Source of the DNA: Symbiodinium natans
Taxonomy: Eukaryota; Sar; Dinophyceae; Suessiales; Symbiodiniaceae
Reading direction: 5' to 3'
Length of the DNA stretch: 64,000 nt
Assembly (NCBI GenBank): GCA_905221605.1
Contig: CAJNDS010002192.1
Span: forward strand, 325,501 to 389,500
The position numbers were made by a program, and so were the translations under genes. Positions within the stretch are counted from its first letter, which is position 1; every line of letters starts with the position of its first letter. The notes below the pieces were generated by a model that was not told the DNA's origin, ran no database searches, and worked only from the letters and a program-made list of their open reading frames with translations. Below, piece after piece: positions 1 to 11,934 of the stretch.

Positions 1-128
1 GTCAGAATCTTCAAAATGCACGGGTGGCGCAGGTCATGTACGTTTAGGATCCTTTGCGTACCTGGTCCCCTGTGGCAGCACAGGGGCTTAAGAAGCTTAG
101 GATCTATAAGGCTTGTTCAATTCAAGAG

Positions 129-862
129 GCCATTCTGAAACCCCAAGAAAGTGCAGCAGCATGCGAAGGTGCACAATTTTCGTGGTGGCCTGATGGCGGT
201 TGCCTGCTGACTGACGACAGCTCTGAGTTGAAGGCGGGAGGGTTGAGATTCGGGTCCAGGACCCTACGCGGGCGATGCGCCTGCCTGGGGCAAGGACAGA
301 GACGAGGTGTGGAGAGTCTTGTGACGTGAGCATTGCCTACCGAAGCAGTTGCTTGGCATCCCACACTTTGTTGTTGCTTTTGCAGGGTCTTCGTTTCATC
401 ATTCAGAAGTTTGCCTTTAAAAACTGTGACTCAGCTTTCCCCTGTTCCAAACATCGGCTTGACGAGTTCCACCTGGATCCTGCCAGCACATCCCCGAAGG
501 TTAGTGATTCATTCTCGCTCACTCCGAAAAAAGACAGCTTTGGCTTGTGAGGCCTCGCCTTTCCGGTGGTCATGGACGGCTGCTTGGCCCGGAAAAGCAC
601 AGTGCATGAACGGTTTCACAGAGGGTGGAGATCCATGGGCTCAGGATTAGGTACTGTTTCCCCCCCCCCCCCCGAATCAAGGTCGTGGGGCCACGCAGAT
701 GCGAAGACCTCTCAGCATACGGCGCCTTCGCGATTCCCTCAGCTTTTCCAGGGCTTGCTTGTGAGGGCCGAGGAACTCCCAATCGGCTTTCGGAAGCTTG
801 GGGAAGTCAAGCTGGCAATCGGGGCTCCTGAGACTGTCAATGTGCATGTGCATATGTTTTAA
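129..862 (+). CDS. 3' exons of an unidentified gene with a WWPDGGC motif
   Basis: Four segments keep one phase and are bounded by AG|G acceptors and GN donors: 129-233 (GC donor), 386-499 (acceptor after a T-rich run, GT donor), 552-620 (GA donor) and 752-862 ending in TAA. The first carries FSWWPDGGCLLTDD, which resembles the Trp/Cys core of PAN/apple-like extracellular modules, but the full cysteine pattern is not visible, so the family is only suggested. The second is rich in Phe, Lys and Cys (QKFAFKNCDSAFPCSKHRL). The last (GLLVRAEELPIGFRKLG...) would be the C-terminus. The gene begins outside the window. A poly-C run at about 661-674 lies in the last intron. Exon 3 is the least certain member. 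No function is assigned. Confidence 0.4.
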
Positions 863-1874
863 AGTTTCGCAACATTTCTATTTCTGAATCATGCTTAAAG
901 TTTCGTTATATATGTATACTGTATATCTATAATATATATATATATATATGTTTACTGTTTAACCCTACTGGCATCTTCAGAAGGAAGCAATCATGTCGAG
1001 GCGTCGGTGGGCGACGCCTACGGTGATGCGTTCTGCCAGGAGACCTGGCGGACAAGCGCATGAAGCGGTCTGATAGTGTCCCAAGTGTCAATGTGTTTGC
1101 GACCAACCCTCTCCTCGCCATCCATCGCCATCGGAGTTCCCGTTTTTTTGGATGCTGAAGTGACCGAAGGTGTATTGCACGGATCAAAGAGCGGATGGCG
1201 CAGCTGAGGATACTGCTTCATACGAAGGTCCATCGCAAGGCAACTTCGCAGGAGTTGTTTTTTGCCTTCAGCCCCCTGTGTGCTTACGAGCTAGAGCAAG
1301 CACCGCAACCTGAGCCCGCATGCCCAGTTTCTCCGCATCCTAGGGCCTTTCTTTGAGGGGTCCCTGCTGCGAGACGGGCCAATTTCAACTGAACAGGGCG
1401 TGGAAACATAAGCATTGGAAAGAGAGACTATTGTTTAGAGAGCTGCCCGCATGATGACAGGGCTTCACGACTGCAAGGCAAGATGTGATGGCAGCTTGCC
1501 GGCAATTGGGCCCGGGCAGATTCGGTTGAGGACCCTTAGCGGCAGTGCCGAGGCTGTCCATTGCCCACAAGTTGCACCAAATCTGCTTCGCTTCTTGTTC
1601 CCGAGAATGTGATTAACATGCTGCTGAACTGAGGTGATGGTGGGCGCCCAGGAATGCAGATGTGGTGGGTTGGATGGGCTTTGGGGCGCGAATGCATATG
1701 TCATTGAACTTTCTACGACAGAATCAGAATAGTGTCGGAGAGGGTCAGAGATTTGGACGTAAGAGGTGAAACAAATGATTGCAGAAGATGCTCGCTTGAA
1801 GTTCGGACATGCTTGGGGGTTTGGCATGCCACGCTGTGCCCCCAGGTGCATGTTCTTCAGCGTTTGGAAGACAG
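863..1874. other. intergenic stretch with a TA microsatellite
   Basis: A (TA)n run sits at about 929-950, just downstream of the preceding stop codon. The rest has short open frames on both strands with no recognisable motif. A 128-codon minus-strand frame at 1465-1851 shows no family signature and was not accepted. Confidence 0.5.
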
Positions 1875-2859
1875 GCGAAGAGCACTGGAGCCTTGGCTGC
1901 CCTTAAGGTTGTGCACCGGGCTGAAGAGCCTGTTCCCAAGAGCCGAGCGAAGATGTGCGAAGTTCAGGTGTCGCTTGACTTCCACCTGCTTGACTTTGAC
2001 CCACCAGCCGGGCCAGAGCATCAGCATCTACAAGAGGCCAGAGTTTGCGCCAGGGATCACAGCCGAACCTCTCACATGTGAGGGAGGGCCGAGTAAGCCC
2101 CCGAATATCGAGAAGTCTTTTTGACCCTTGGACTTGCATCCTGAAAATCTGAGAAGCGCCCCCGAAACGCCACTCCGCGCTCCGAGGCAGGCGCAGGGGT
2201 TCGGAATCCACTGCAGTTGAGGCTTTGGGTGATGTTCCGAATGTGGCCCTTGTACCCTGGACCGCTTTGGCGTTGTCAAGGGCGTAGAATGTAATTAGAA
2301 ATGCTTTCTTCGGAGATCTTGACAAAGCTTGGGGTTTAGGGAATCCAGGGATCAGTAAGTTCGTTGTGTGTCTCTCCTTGTTCGGAGAACAGGTGCGACA
2401 CATCCAGACGGATACACAGAAGGGACCCCCATTGCCCCGACAGCCCTGTGCGAATGTCTGCTACTGTATGCAAATCCACAACACTGCGCTACAGGAAGCA
2501 GCTGGCACTGCCTGGCTCGCCCTTGCAGGCTCCAGAAGGGAGCTCAGACCCTTACACTGCCTTGCACCGATCCTGGCAGCTGAGAGACTACGAGCAAGCT
2601 CAGACAGCTCCTTCACATAAATCCGGATCCAGAGCACGAAGCCCTGCTTCGAGGCCTATGGGCCGATGATGCCGTCCTGGGCTGCCGCTCGCTGTTGCGT
2701 TCATGGTAGCTGACGTGCGAGGGCACAGGGTACCTTTTGATGGTCTGGGGTGGGTCCATTCTGTGTTATAATTTGAATTTTTTGTGAGAAGGCCTTACTT
2801 CACCAGCACTTGCACTCCTCAGCCTGGATTTCCTGACTGTGTTGGTGACCCTCATCCAG
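1875..2859 (+). CDS. candidate exons of an unidentified protein, one membrane helix
   Basis: Segments with AG|G starts and GN donors: 1875-1907 (GT donor), 1968-2006 (VSLDFHLLDFDPP, GC donor), 2529-2597 (SSDPYTALHRSWQLRDYEQ, GC donor), 2654-2705 (GT donor, one base left over) and 2792-2859 (starts with two bases, GT donor). The last three join in one phase. The 2792-2859 segment encodes LALLSLDFLTVLVTLIQ, a plausible transmembrane helix. No family is recognised, exons between 2006 and 2529 are not identified, and the whole chain could be chance because the splice rule is permissive. Confidence 0.25.
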
Positions 2860-3054
2860 GTCCTAGGTTCACGTGTGGGCTGTTTTCTTGGTTGTGTGAT
2901 CTTTCTCGTGTTTCCGCAAGGCCCACAGCTCAGGGATCCTGCTTTCGACAACTAGTACGTCTGCAAAGACCAAGCAGTAACAGATCTACCCCGGTAGCGA
3001 TGTGCTCGCCTGGCACCTGCGACTCCTGTATCTTCGTAGTACTGTATGTCGGAG

Positions 3055-3247
3055 GTTTGGCCAAATCAGTCACTACGAAACCTGCATCCTGTTTGCCGAG
3101 CAACAGCTGCCAAGCGGGGAACTCTGCATTCTTCCAGGGCCTGCGAGCCTACCAGGGGATCAACGGCACCAGCTGCGATGCTTACCCGGCGCCATTTGCC
3201 TTGAAATTCATGCCGTCGTCCTGAACAGGGTGGGCAGGACTGAATAA
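3055..3247 (+). CDS. possible terminal exon, unknown protein
   Basis: After an AG|G boundary an open frame of 64 codons runs to TAA (start FGQISHYETCILFAEQQL). It may be the 3' end of the gene whose exons lie upstream. An overlapping + frame ending at about 3224 is also open over most of this stretch, so the reading frame is not settled. Confidence 0.25.
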
Positions 3248-6200
3248 TTACTCATGCTATTCCCTTTTGGTCCCTGTATACCCCCCCCCCCCCCCCAAAA
3301 AAAAACTCAAACTTGTAGAAGGATTCGAGTTGCGGAATGCGGAGAGCAGCTGCGAGTACTGCTAGATGACGTATGTGAAGCTGAGCGAAGCTGACATGCC
3401 GCAGTCTTGTGAAGGTTCACGATGTTCATGTAGGCCTCTAGACCCGGAGTTGGAACGACCCAAGACTCAGAAGTTGAAGGTGTCACGAAGTCCGTCTTGC
3501 TGGCAATTGCTGCCCCAACCATGAGAAGGCCGGATGGCAGGCTCTGGCAATTCTGCAAGATGCCTTGCAAGGGTTTAGGGTTTAGGGTGTAGGGGTTCCT
3601 GAACAAATTTCGGCTCTTTCGCGACTTCTCGATTTCCACGTGCTTTGCTGGGTGCCACATCGTCAAAAACGCCCGAGCTCCTGCGTGCGAGGTTATGCTT
3701 TCTTGTTGCGGTGGGCTGCCTCTGGTGCTTCGGCCGAAGTTTCCGACTTCTTTGGCTTCGGGCCCATGGGAATGGGTGCAAGGGAATAATCGATCTGGGC
3801 CGTTTACTGGACTTGACTTCACGGCAGGTGCATGTCAATGTTTGTTTGTAGCTTATATGCAACCAGGGCTGCCACGCGCTTTGGTGCGACAGTAGCCGTC
3901 AAAGACGACTGCGTGGCCAGTGTGATGCAGTGTGGACTTGTATACGAGTGCCCAGGCCCGAGTTTCAAGGAGGACCGCCGAGATGAAACTAATGTTGAGC
4001 GTGATTTCTTGAGGTTGGCTTAGACTCTTGCCGAGTACCAGTACTGACATTTGCAAGGAATTCATAGCTACTTCTTGATGCTGGCAGCCGCTGAACCTGT
4101 GCTTTTGTCTGACATGAGGCACTGCCTGGGCACCAGGTGACACCTGTCGTGCCGAACACAGAACCTTAGCCCCTCAGGCAGCAAGCGATCAGGGCTTAAG
4201 GTTCAGGACTGAAAGTTGCATGTTGACTGTAGGAAGGCTTAGGACAGCATCAACAAAAATATTGGAGTTGCCACTTGCTGCTCCTGCTGGCTAGAACACC
4301 CAAAGTTAGGCCTAAAGCCCTGCAGTTCAGGACAGTCTGTCTCAGCGCGCTGCGAACAAACATCACGAAAGCTAGCTAGCCTCTGACAGCTAGCGGAGTT
4401 ACCCGAAAAGCCGCGGTCGCATCCAAAGGGAGGGTTGGGGTCCAGGCGGTCGTGCCACTAAATGACGTATCCCGGACGAAATTCCGTGACCCTCGCCCCC
4501 CCCCCCTCATGTTCATTTGGGTTGTCTTTTTTTGTGTGAACGCCCCCCTTTTCGTGTACACGCTGAACCCTAGGCCCTCCTCGGCTAAGTGCTCAGGATT
4601 CGTTTGTGGATTTGAAATGCCAGCCCCTGATTGCCAGCTTGGCTGAGACCCCCCTCACATAAAGAAGCCAACATGGGGCATTTCACGGCAGACTTTGCAT
4701 GTAGGGCTCGCTGTTCGGTGCTTGTTTTTGCCCTTTGAGGTATAATGAAGCGCCCGGCCCGCCTCCCCCCTGCACGCCCTCCGCTAGCTTTCGTTCCGCT
4801 CCCTTGCTCCCAAGTCTGCACTGCAGTCGCCCAACCGTCAAACCCTGCTGTCAGTCGTCGCGTGCAGTATTTTCATTGGCGAGAGAGTATCTAACCCTAA
4901 GCGGGTAGGGGGCAGCCGAGGTCTTCAACCTCCATGAAATGGTTCGCGCTGTGGGCAACGATCACCTGTCCACTGACTCGCTGTCTCCGCACTTCTCGTT
5001 AATTATACGTCTTGTGCAGCCGGTGGAGCACACACAGTGCGCGTGGCCCAGTTCACTGGGCGTCTGCATGAAATAGCCTGAGAGCCCGCTCAGTCTGCAA
5101 GACCTGAGCCTGGTACAGCAGCTCATGGGCTTTTTCGCAACTGCCAACCTCCCCCCCAAAACCATCCCAAGCCCTTTCTTGGCTAAGTTCTGCTGCTCCC
5201 AAAAAATCCCAAGATGGGAGGCTCTGGAACTTTCAACCTCCATGAGCTCGGGGTGCCGGAGAGTGGGAGTCGACCACCCATAGCTTTGATCAGGGCTTTC
5301 AAACATGCTAGAACCCTCTTCTGCCATCTTGTGCTAAGTGATGTTAGCTGCCAACAACTTTAGTCTGTTTTGCCTTCAACTCTGATTGTGGTTCCTCTTC
5401 TCGTTGTTTTCTGTCCTTGATTCGGTCTTGGTACGAGCAGAAGACCATCAAACCATGCAGCTTGTTAGGAGGAACTACACTTCAGAGCGCCAAGTAATTC
5501 ATCGAAAAGCGGCTCCCGTGGAGCAGCACGCCACAAACCCAGTTGAACCAGGCTTGCTTCTTGAGTTGCAAGGTTCTTAGGCCGCAGACAGCAGGTGCTT
5601 GCCACTGCTTTCTTGGGAGAGCTGTTGGATTCTTCCATCCCAGGCCCGAGTTAGCTGTTCTATTCATTTCACTTGTGGATCCCGGAAGCCCTACACATCC
5701 CTAAGCCCCAAGCCCGAAGCACACCCGATTTTAAACAAAGCAAACCCAACCTGCGGCTCCCAAGCTCCCCAAAGCTGTTGCTTCAGAAGCCTCTGTGTGG
5801 TAGGTGCCCACAGGAGTCGCATTACAAAGCCACCCTTGCCCGAAATGCTGGCAGTCTGGCTCGAACGCCCGTTCTCGGCATACAAAAAGTGGGCTGACAG
5901 GAGGGTGCGTGACACATCCTCTAAAAAAACCAAGTAGTTGCACAGCACCAAGACATGCGGCCCATTAATCATACTGAGTGAAGTTACGCTAGCGGCGCCT
6001 TTCAGGGAGGCTTAATGCCGTGGAATCACTTTCTTGCGCTAATCTCAAGTAGATCCAGGGCCTTTTGCCGGTAACGCTGCGGAATCTGAGCACTTAGCAA
6101 AGCACAACTTCCTTCAGGCTCCACCTTCGCGTTCCGAACCACGCAAAGCTCCGTTTCACTTACTTAGCCAGCAGTGGAGCTTTAAACTTTTTGGGGTTTC

Positions 6201-7654
6201 TTGTTCAGTCAGTAGGGATAATAAAGTTTGACCTTTTTTGTCCCCGGGGCTTTTGGAGAAGCAAGTTTATGAAAGCTGGTACTTCTTAGCCCTGGCATCC
6301 TTCCGAGTTTCAGGTGCTTCCTGCCAAGAGGTGGCAAGGCCGTGCCTAGTGGGGGGAGCTTGAGAACAGCACTTCATGAAGCCCATGATTATTTGCTTGA
6401 ACACCCCCCCCCCCCCAGGTGCGGTGCCCCTTTCTAGCATTGTATAAGGGCCTGTATACGGGTGCCTCTTCTGAAAGTAAGTTGTTCGCACCTTAAAGGG
6501 TCCGGGTACGGTTCAGGGCTTTGTTCCCCGCGTCATTCGACGCTGTTTGGTCTGGCCATAGCTCCCTGCAGGTTCATGCGGTCCATGAAAGCAGCGCAGA
6601 AATCCCTGGAGGCGCCCTAACATCCAGCTATGCGGGTGCCAAAAAAACCCTCTTTTGTTGCGGGTTCTCGACTCTCCTTTGCGCACGACATCGCTGCAAA
6701 CAACCCCCCCCCCCCCCCCACCCCGAAGGCACACCCCCCTCCCCCCCCCAAGCCCTGAACCCAAAATACATAAGCTGAGGCTCTTGAGCTCGAGATGAAA
6801 CGCCTTGCGAGCGTGTACTGTAGACTACTATAGACCTTATAAGCTAGGCACTGTCTAAAGTTTGGACACTTTAGGTCTTTTGGACTGGGAATTACAGTTC
6901 GTGCTGCCTGGGAACGAGATTGACCTGCTTCTACCGTTGTCTCGATATCTCCCAGTGGGGCAAAACCATGGTGAACAATGACACTACGAGTATCCCTTAG
7001 GCTGTACATATAAACATAATATTCATAATAATAATCATAGTAATAATCATAATTATCACCATAATAATAAGAACAATGGTAGTAATGATGATAATAATAA
7101 AAATATAGCTCGCAAGGCCATCCTGCTCGCTTCCTGCCACCTCGACGAGCTGCAACTTCTCCTTGGCCAGGGTTTTCGAAAGCATGCACACCTCAGATAG
7201 GTACAACATGGTACAACCATAACGTGAACACCCTTGGAAAAGCAATCGCAGCATCAACTCCCAAAGCTTGTGGATCTTGTGACGATTGGTGCAAGTTCGG
7301 AACGCGAGCCAGTTTTGCTGTGTTTGTTACTTTGACAGGTCCCGTCCCATCCAGAATAAGTATACCTCTTGTTGGTTCTTGCTGCAAAAATGTTCAAACC
7401 ACGCCTGGCAGGGCTCGATTCAGCTTGGCTCGTTGGACACCTCAGAGACTTGACTCAAACTTTGTTGTTCTCAGACCGTGTCCACAACAAGCTGGGCGCA
7501 AGTCTCATAAGTTTCTGTTGCGTCGTCCTCTTGATAAAGTTTACTGCGCCTGACGCATTAAACATGTATACATCTCACCCTGTCTGTTTCTCAAGCACGC
7601 AGGGCGCCTACCCGTAGTAGATTGGTCATTTCGAGACTGGCTCACTCGCGCACC
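3248..7654. other. long stretch without an assignable gene; homopolymers and AT repeats
   Basis: Holds poly-C runs near 3282-3297, 4497-4506, 6405-6418 and 6703-6722, a short TTTAGGG-like tract at 3571-3590, and an imperfect ATA/ATAATA microsatellite at about 7008-7112. A + frame around 3853-4023 (VAVKDDCVASVMQCGLVYEC) and a minus frame at 4962-5327 that begins with ATG look mildly protein-like but have no family match. The 190-codon minus frame at 6617-7189 is created by the microsatellite. Confidence 0.5.
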
Positions 7655-8803
7655 ATGGAGTTTGCCGTACTTGTAAAAACGCTTACGGGCGCTTCAAGAT
7701 CCTTTACGGTCCGGCCGACGACCACAGGCGAGCAGATGAAGATGCTAATTCAGGAATGTTATGGTTACCCTCTTGATCAGCAGCGCCTGCTCTATAATGG
7801 CAGGCAGCTTGACGACTGGGACATCTTTGAGGAGTGCGGCATACAAGCAAACAGCACTTTACATCTGATCATGCGCCTTCGAGGCATGATAAGCATATTC
7901 AAAGTCAGCAGTGAAGACGACTCTTTGTCCACCTACCTAATGCTTTCGGACGACGAACGTGCGAGAGCGGAAGTTCCACTGGAAGACTTGCAAAGGAAAT
8001 TTGAGGAGGAAAATGCTGGTCAATGGTCAACGTTCGCGTTTACAGAAGACGCCGGGATTTTGGGGCCTGCTGTGCGACGCAGGTTGAGCGAGTTTCTGGA
8101 TTTCATGTGGTCGCGAGAGACGACTGATTCCTCCAGAGTCGACTTGCGTATGCATCTTCCAGATGAGGAGTTTATTCTTTTGCTGGCCACTGTTGGAAAC
8201 AATCACGCCGAGATTCTGGAGGCTTTAAGACATGCTTTCACTGACATCCCCGGGACTCCGCAAGCTCGCGGAGAATCCAAGATAGCTTTGCGCATGACAA
8301 GAGGGCCGAGCAACGGGTGCATCAACTTCCACTGCGACGGTGGCTACGCGACAGGCACCGTGCAGATTGCCTTGTCGGAACCCTCCGAGTACCAAGGTGG
8401 GAGGCTCTGCTTCTTCGTGAATGATCGTCTCCACGTGTTAGAACGCCCTGCAGGCTCCATGTGCCAACATCCTCGCGCGGTGCTTCATGCAGTGACCGCG
8501 TTGACGGGAGGCACGCGCAAGAGCCTTTTTGTGGTCGACAAGTGCAATGGCCTGGGCGAAAATGGGGTCGTTGTGGCATCCCGGGAGGATGTCCAAGAGT
8601 TCCTCGAACTCGTTGCCTCGCGTGAACCCAGTGACTGTCCGCAGGTGCAGATGTGCTGCATGTGTCTTGCCCGGCCTTCGGCCTGTGCCCTACTACCTTG
8701 TGGACATCTCTGTGTTTGCCCGGTCTGCTCTGTGAGTGCAGATCTCAGGGCATGCCCTGTTTGTAGAAGCCCTGTGCAGCAAACTGCCAGGGTATTTGTG
8801 TAG
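7655..8803 (+). CDS. ubiquitin-like / 2OG-Fe(II) oxygenase / RING fusion protein
   Basis: Single-exon gene of 382 codons. The ATG at 7655 lies in a good eukaryotic context (GCACCATGG); the frame is open 11 codons further upstream but has no ATG there. Residues 1-78 are a ubiquitin-like domain (KTLTG, DQQRLLYNGRQLDD, STLHLIMRLRG) ending RLRGM, not RLRGG, so cleavage to free ubiquitin is unlikely. Residues about 200-296 match the prolyl-4-hydroxylase-type 2-oxoglutarate/Fe(II) fold: HCD at 226-228, distal His278 in LHAV, and Arg288 in the GGTRKSL segment expected to bind 2-oxoglutarate. Residues 334-370 form a C3HC4 RING: C334, C337, C349, H351, C355, C358, C367, C370. By family knowledge this predicts an E3 ligase that also hydroxylates protein; substrate and location are unknown. 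Being intronless among intron-rich genes suggests retroposition. Confidence 0.95.
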   Translation: MEFAVLVKTLTGASRSFTVRPTTTGEQMKMLIQECYGYPLDQQRLLYNGRQLDDWDIFEECGIQANSTLHLIMRLRGMISIFKVSSEDDSLSTYLMLSDDERARAEVPLEDLQRKFEEENAGQWSTFAFTEDAGILGPAVRRRLSEFLDFMWSRETTDSSRVDLRMHLPDEEFILLLATVGNNHAEILEALRHAFTDIPGTPQARGESKIALRMTRGPSNGCINFHCDGGYATGTVQIALSEPSEYQGGRLCFFVNDRLHVLERPAGSMCQHPRAVLHAVTALTGGTRKSLFVVDKCNGLGENGVVVASREDVQEFLELVASREPSDCPQVQMCCMCLARPSACALLPCGHLCVCPVCSVSADLRACPVCRSPVQQTARVFV

Positions 8804-10171
8804 CATGTTGCATATGTTGCCAGGGAAGCTAGAAGAAGGGCATGATGAGGCACAGAATGTGGAGCATGTTCTGCGCTTTCTTCGCGGCGCCTCCTGCAGA
8901 TAGCGCCGGACTTGCGCAGCAAAGCTCTGCTGGGGGAATGACAACATGCCGGCTTCACGCTGCAATTCTGCAGCGTTGTGTCTTTGATACGTGTGTGGGT
9001 GTGTGTGTGTGTGTGTGCTTCTGTGACGAGAGACGAAAAGCACCTCGCCAGCGCCTGGACAGATGCCAAATCTCGCAGCTGAGGTTTTTTGTTCGGGGTC
9101 GTCGCGGGGTCGTTCCAAAGTAGAGTCTCTCTTCGTTGGCCGTTCTTTCAGGAATCTCATTAAATCCCATTCAACCGAAGGAATCTACAAGTAGGGGACC
9201 CTCTAGTTTAGAAGAACCCTCCCTGCCCCCCCGCGCTGTATCAACGGGGTTCATGGCAGCCAAGGGGATACAGGGTGCTTTCGGCGAAGTGCCAAGCCTT
9301 CAACGGCCTGATTGCGGAAGTGAGTACCAGCTCTATTAGTAGGGCCCCCGCGCGGTCGTACAGCCCCACCCGCTCAAAGGAGTCTGGCCCAATGCCTCGG
9401 CATTGAACACGACCCTCCAGGGGCGACGAGACTTCGTGAAGGACGGGCAGATGACGCGTAGCACATGGAATCTTGCTACACAGGGGATGCAATAGATCGA
9501 CATCATCCCTCCCAAGATACGAAAGACCAAGCCATCTTAATTACCAAACAAGTTCCCTGAAGACCCTGAATTCCACCCCAACCAACCGCAACCATGCAGC
9601 AAGGCGTTCTCGACGCGCTTTGCGTCCGCGCCGGGGCCCGGTGCTTCTCACGCGCCACTCGTCCTCAATAGTATCTGCGGTATTCAGGGCCTGAGAATGC
9701 GAATTCGGATCTAATTGGGGTGCTATACGGGTCTAGACGGTCGCGGTTTGTTCAGGCTTGAATTGCATTAGCAGTTTAGGCTTCGGGCTTTGGCCTGTAG
9801 ACTCTAGAAAGGCTTTCCGACGAGGAGCTTTGATTGAAAGCCATGTTTTGTTTCAAGCGGCTGGGGCCTAAACATTTGCAGGCTGAAGCTGCAGCCACCT
9901 TTAGCATGTGAGGGCGCAGAGGTGCAGCAAAGACTGCGCTCCCTTTACGGGGGTCAAAGTGGTTGAAGTTGATGTGCCATGAAAACTTGATTTGTGAAGG
10001 GGGCTCTATATATGTGTCGAACGTTCGCGAACATGTCGTGCGGCACATTCCCTTGCACCAGAGTCATTCGCTCTGGCACCAGACTCCTTCGCTCAAAGAC
10101 CAGAATACCAGATTGTTACATCACTCAGAATCTTGGTCTAACTTCCCAACCGTTGGCCCAGTCACTGCAAG
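8804..10171. other. 3' flank of the fusion gene, no gene seen
   Basis: Contains a (GT)n microsatellite at about 8991-9018 roughly 190 bases after the stop codon. The remainder has no supported coding segment. Confidence 0.5.
8991..9018. repeat. (GT)n microsatellite
   Basis: Near-perfect GT repeat in the 3' flank of the oxygenase/RING gene; possible Z-DNA-forming tract. Confidence 0.9.
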
Positions 10172-11021
10172 GTATGAGGTGCTCCTGGAGATGATGCAGG
10201 CTCTGGTCGCATTCAGATCATGGTGAGCACATGTGAGCACCTGAAGTTCCACCTTCAGAACCCTTATAGCCGAAGCCTTTCAAATATATAATAAAAATAT
10301 ATCATAATAATATATAATAATATATCATAATAATATATCATAATAATATATATATATATATATCATAATAATTTATCCTCAGAATCCTGCAGGCCATCGT
10401 GGCCGGAGCCTCGCCCTCTGCGGCTGTCGTGGCAGCCGGGCTTGGCGATGCCGCTGTCGCGGCCTGGCAGTTGCAGGTGCCAGCACTCCTGGGCCTTTTT
10501 TTAGTTTGGGGATATTTGGGATTAGGAACCGAAGGCTTGATGAGAAGTGTTGAGGATGTTTGAAAGCTCAGCTCTGGGCTTGAGGCATGTCTGAGGGCTG
10601 GAGGATGGGGAAGGCATGAACTGGCATAACTCGTGTTCCGTTGGGAAAGTTTTTAGGAACTTCGGGGGCGCAGACATGGGAGGCCGTGCCCGAGCATCCG
10701 CAGATCGTTTACCCTGCGGAGGCGCCAGAGGGTCGGCGAGAGGGTCGGCTAGGTTAGCCAAAAAAAGGGGCGGGAGGGGGGGATGTGGTCAGCCGAGCTT
10801 GTGTTGGGACATCCCTGCCTATTGCAGGGGCTTGTTGTGACGCAGTGTCCCAACCCTGCAAGCCTAGAAGCAATCTGCAGCAGGATTGAGACAGACACCC
10901 CCGAAGGCAGCTCATGGAAGGGCCGTAATACCCCGGTTAGTGTGAGCGAAGACTCCCCAAGACCCCCGGTTCTTAAGGCTTCGACCATGGCAGCTCTTTC
11001 TTGTTGCCCCATAAAGCTGAG
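10172..11021 (+). CDS. internal exons of an unidentified protein
   Basis: Five segments share phase and AG|G acceptors: 10172-10199 (YEVLLEMMQ, GC donor), 10393-10476 (Ala-rich, AVVAAGLGDAAVAAWQLQ, GT donor), 10683-10721 (AVPEHPQIVYPAE, GC donor), 10828-10906 (VTQCPNPASLEAICSRIE, GC donor, one base over) and 10978-11021 (FDHGSSFLLPHKAE, ending at the strong donor GTAAGTG). Intron sizes are 193, 206, 106 and 71 bases. The joined peptide is soluble in character and matches no family I recognise. An AT-rich (ATAATATATC)n repeat lies in the first intron. Upstream and downstream exons are not identified. Support is phase, splice sites and amino-acid character only. Confidence 0.4.
10285..10372. 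repeat. ATAATATATCATAA microsatellite
   Basis: Imperfect tandem AT-rich repeat with repeated ATATATCATAATA units, inside a predicted intron. Confidence 0.85.
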
Positions 11022-11934
11022 GTAAGTGAGGCGCAGCTCGTGATCCCGATGCCATCTTGGGCCACTCATCCGTGTCAAGAGCTTTGGAGACTCTGCAGGG
11101 TAGGCGTAGTTGAACCTTGGATGATCGATATCAGTGACACGCGGCAAAAACTGATGCGAGAAGACTTGCACGGTGTAATCACGCCATCCAAGGCCGACCG
11201 AGCATGCACTTGGCCGCCTAACAGCAGCGCCATACCACGCTTCAGCAGCGGCCAGGCATTAAACCCCAGCAGGCATATGAGGCTGGATGTTCTCTATTCG
11301 AAGGCGTCAATGAGACTCCCATGTGTTGAGGGTCCGTTTATACATGCCAGCTTCACGCCGAAAACATTGACTGCCGCCAGCACGTTTCCGTCAAGTTCCG
11401 CCGACAGCCCATATTGGGTCGGAGTGTGTTCTACATCAGGGTGCTCTTCCCTTTGTTAACTTGTATAGTTGGGGTCTATCCTTATCGGACGAGTCTCCCA
11501 GCAGAAGCCTCTTGTTCAAGCGATTTACCGCAACAGGGACCCTCATAAACTCGAGAGAGCTCAGGCTTTGGCTTCGGTCAAAATGGCATCTGTGACCTCT
11601 GCCCTCAAGGAACCGAGGTCCGGATAGAGCTGCGGTGTGAAAGGGAACAAGGAGGACGGTGAGAGGAATGAAAGCCAAATAAATTTCCGGGTAGCATAGT
11701 CAGAGTCTGCAGTTCGAAAGTGAACCCATGCTCTCAGCTAAGATGTGAAGCGCCAGCAACCCCTCCCCTGTAACATGATCGATCAGTGTCCGCCATGCGC
11801 CCTGTTAGGCTCGCTTTGACACTGCCCAGCAGAGGCGTCTCTGCAGCAGCTGTGAAACAGGTGCCGGCCAGTCAAAAGCTCTACAGGTTTCCGATGCTTG
11901 CTCTCGGGATTAGGGCAGTATAGAGGCCCTAGAG
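11022..11934. other. no assigned gene; both strands partly open
   Basis: The + frame is open from about 11001 to 11459 and the minus frame from 10749 to 11171. A minus segment at about 11297-11430 (LDGNVLAAVNVFGVKL) also reads well. Neither strand shows a family motif, so no call is made. Confidence 0.35.

Noticed and set aside
2281-2330. Minus-strand FLITFYALDNAKAVQ resembling an RNA-recognition motif
   Set aside because: Too short, lacks the aromatic RNP motifs, and no acceptor of the AG|G type precedes it.
6617-7189. 190-codon minus-strand open frame
   Set aside because: Its central part is translated from an ATA-type microsatellite and another part from poly-G.
7622-7654. Earlier start for the fusion gene at 7622
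   Set aside because: The codon there is TTG; the first ATG, at 7655, is in good context and places the ubiquitin-like domain at the N-terminus as usual.
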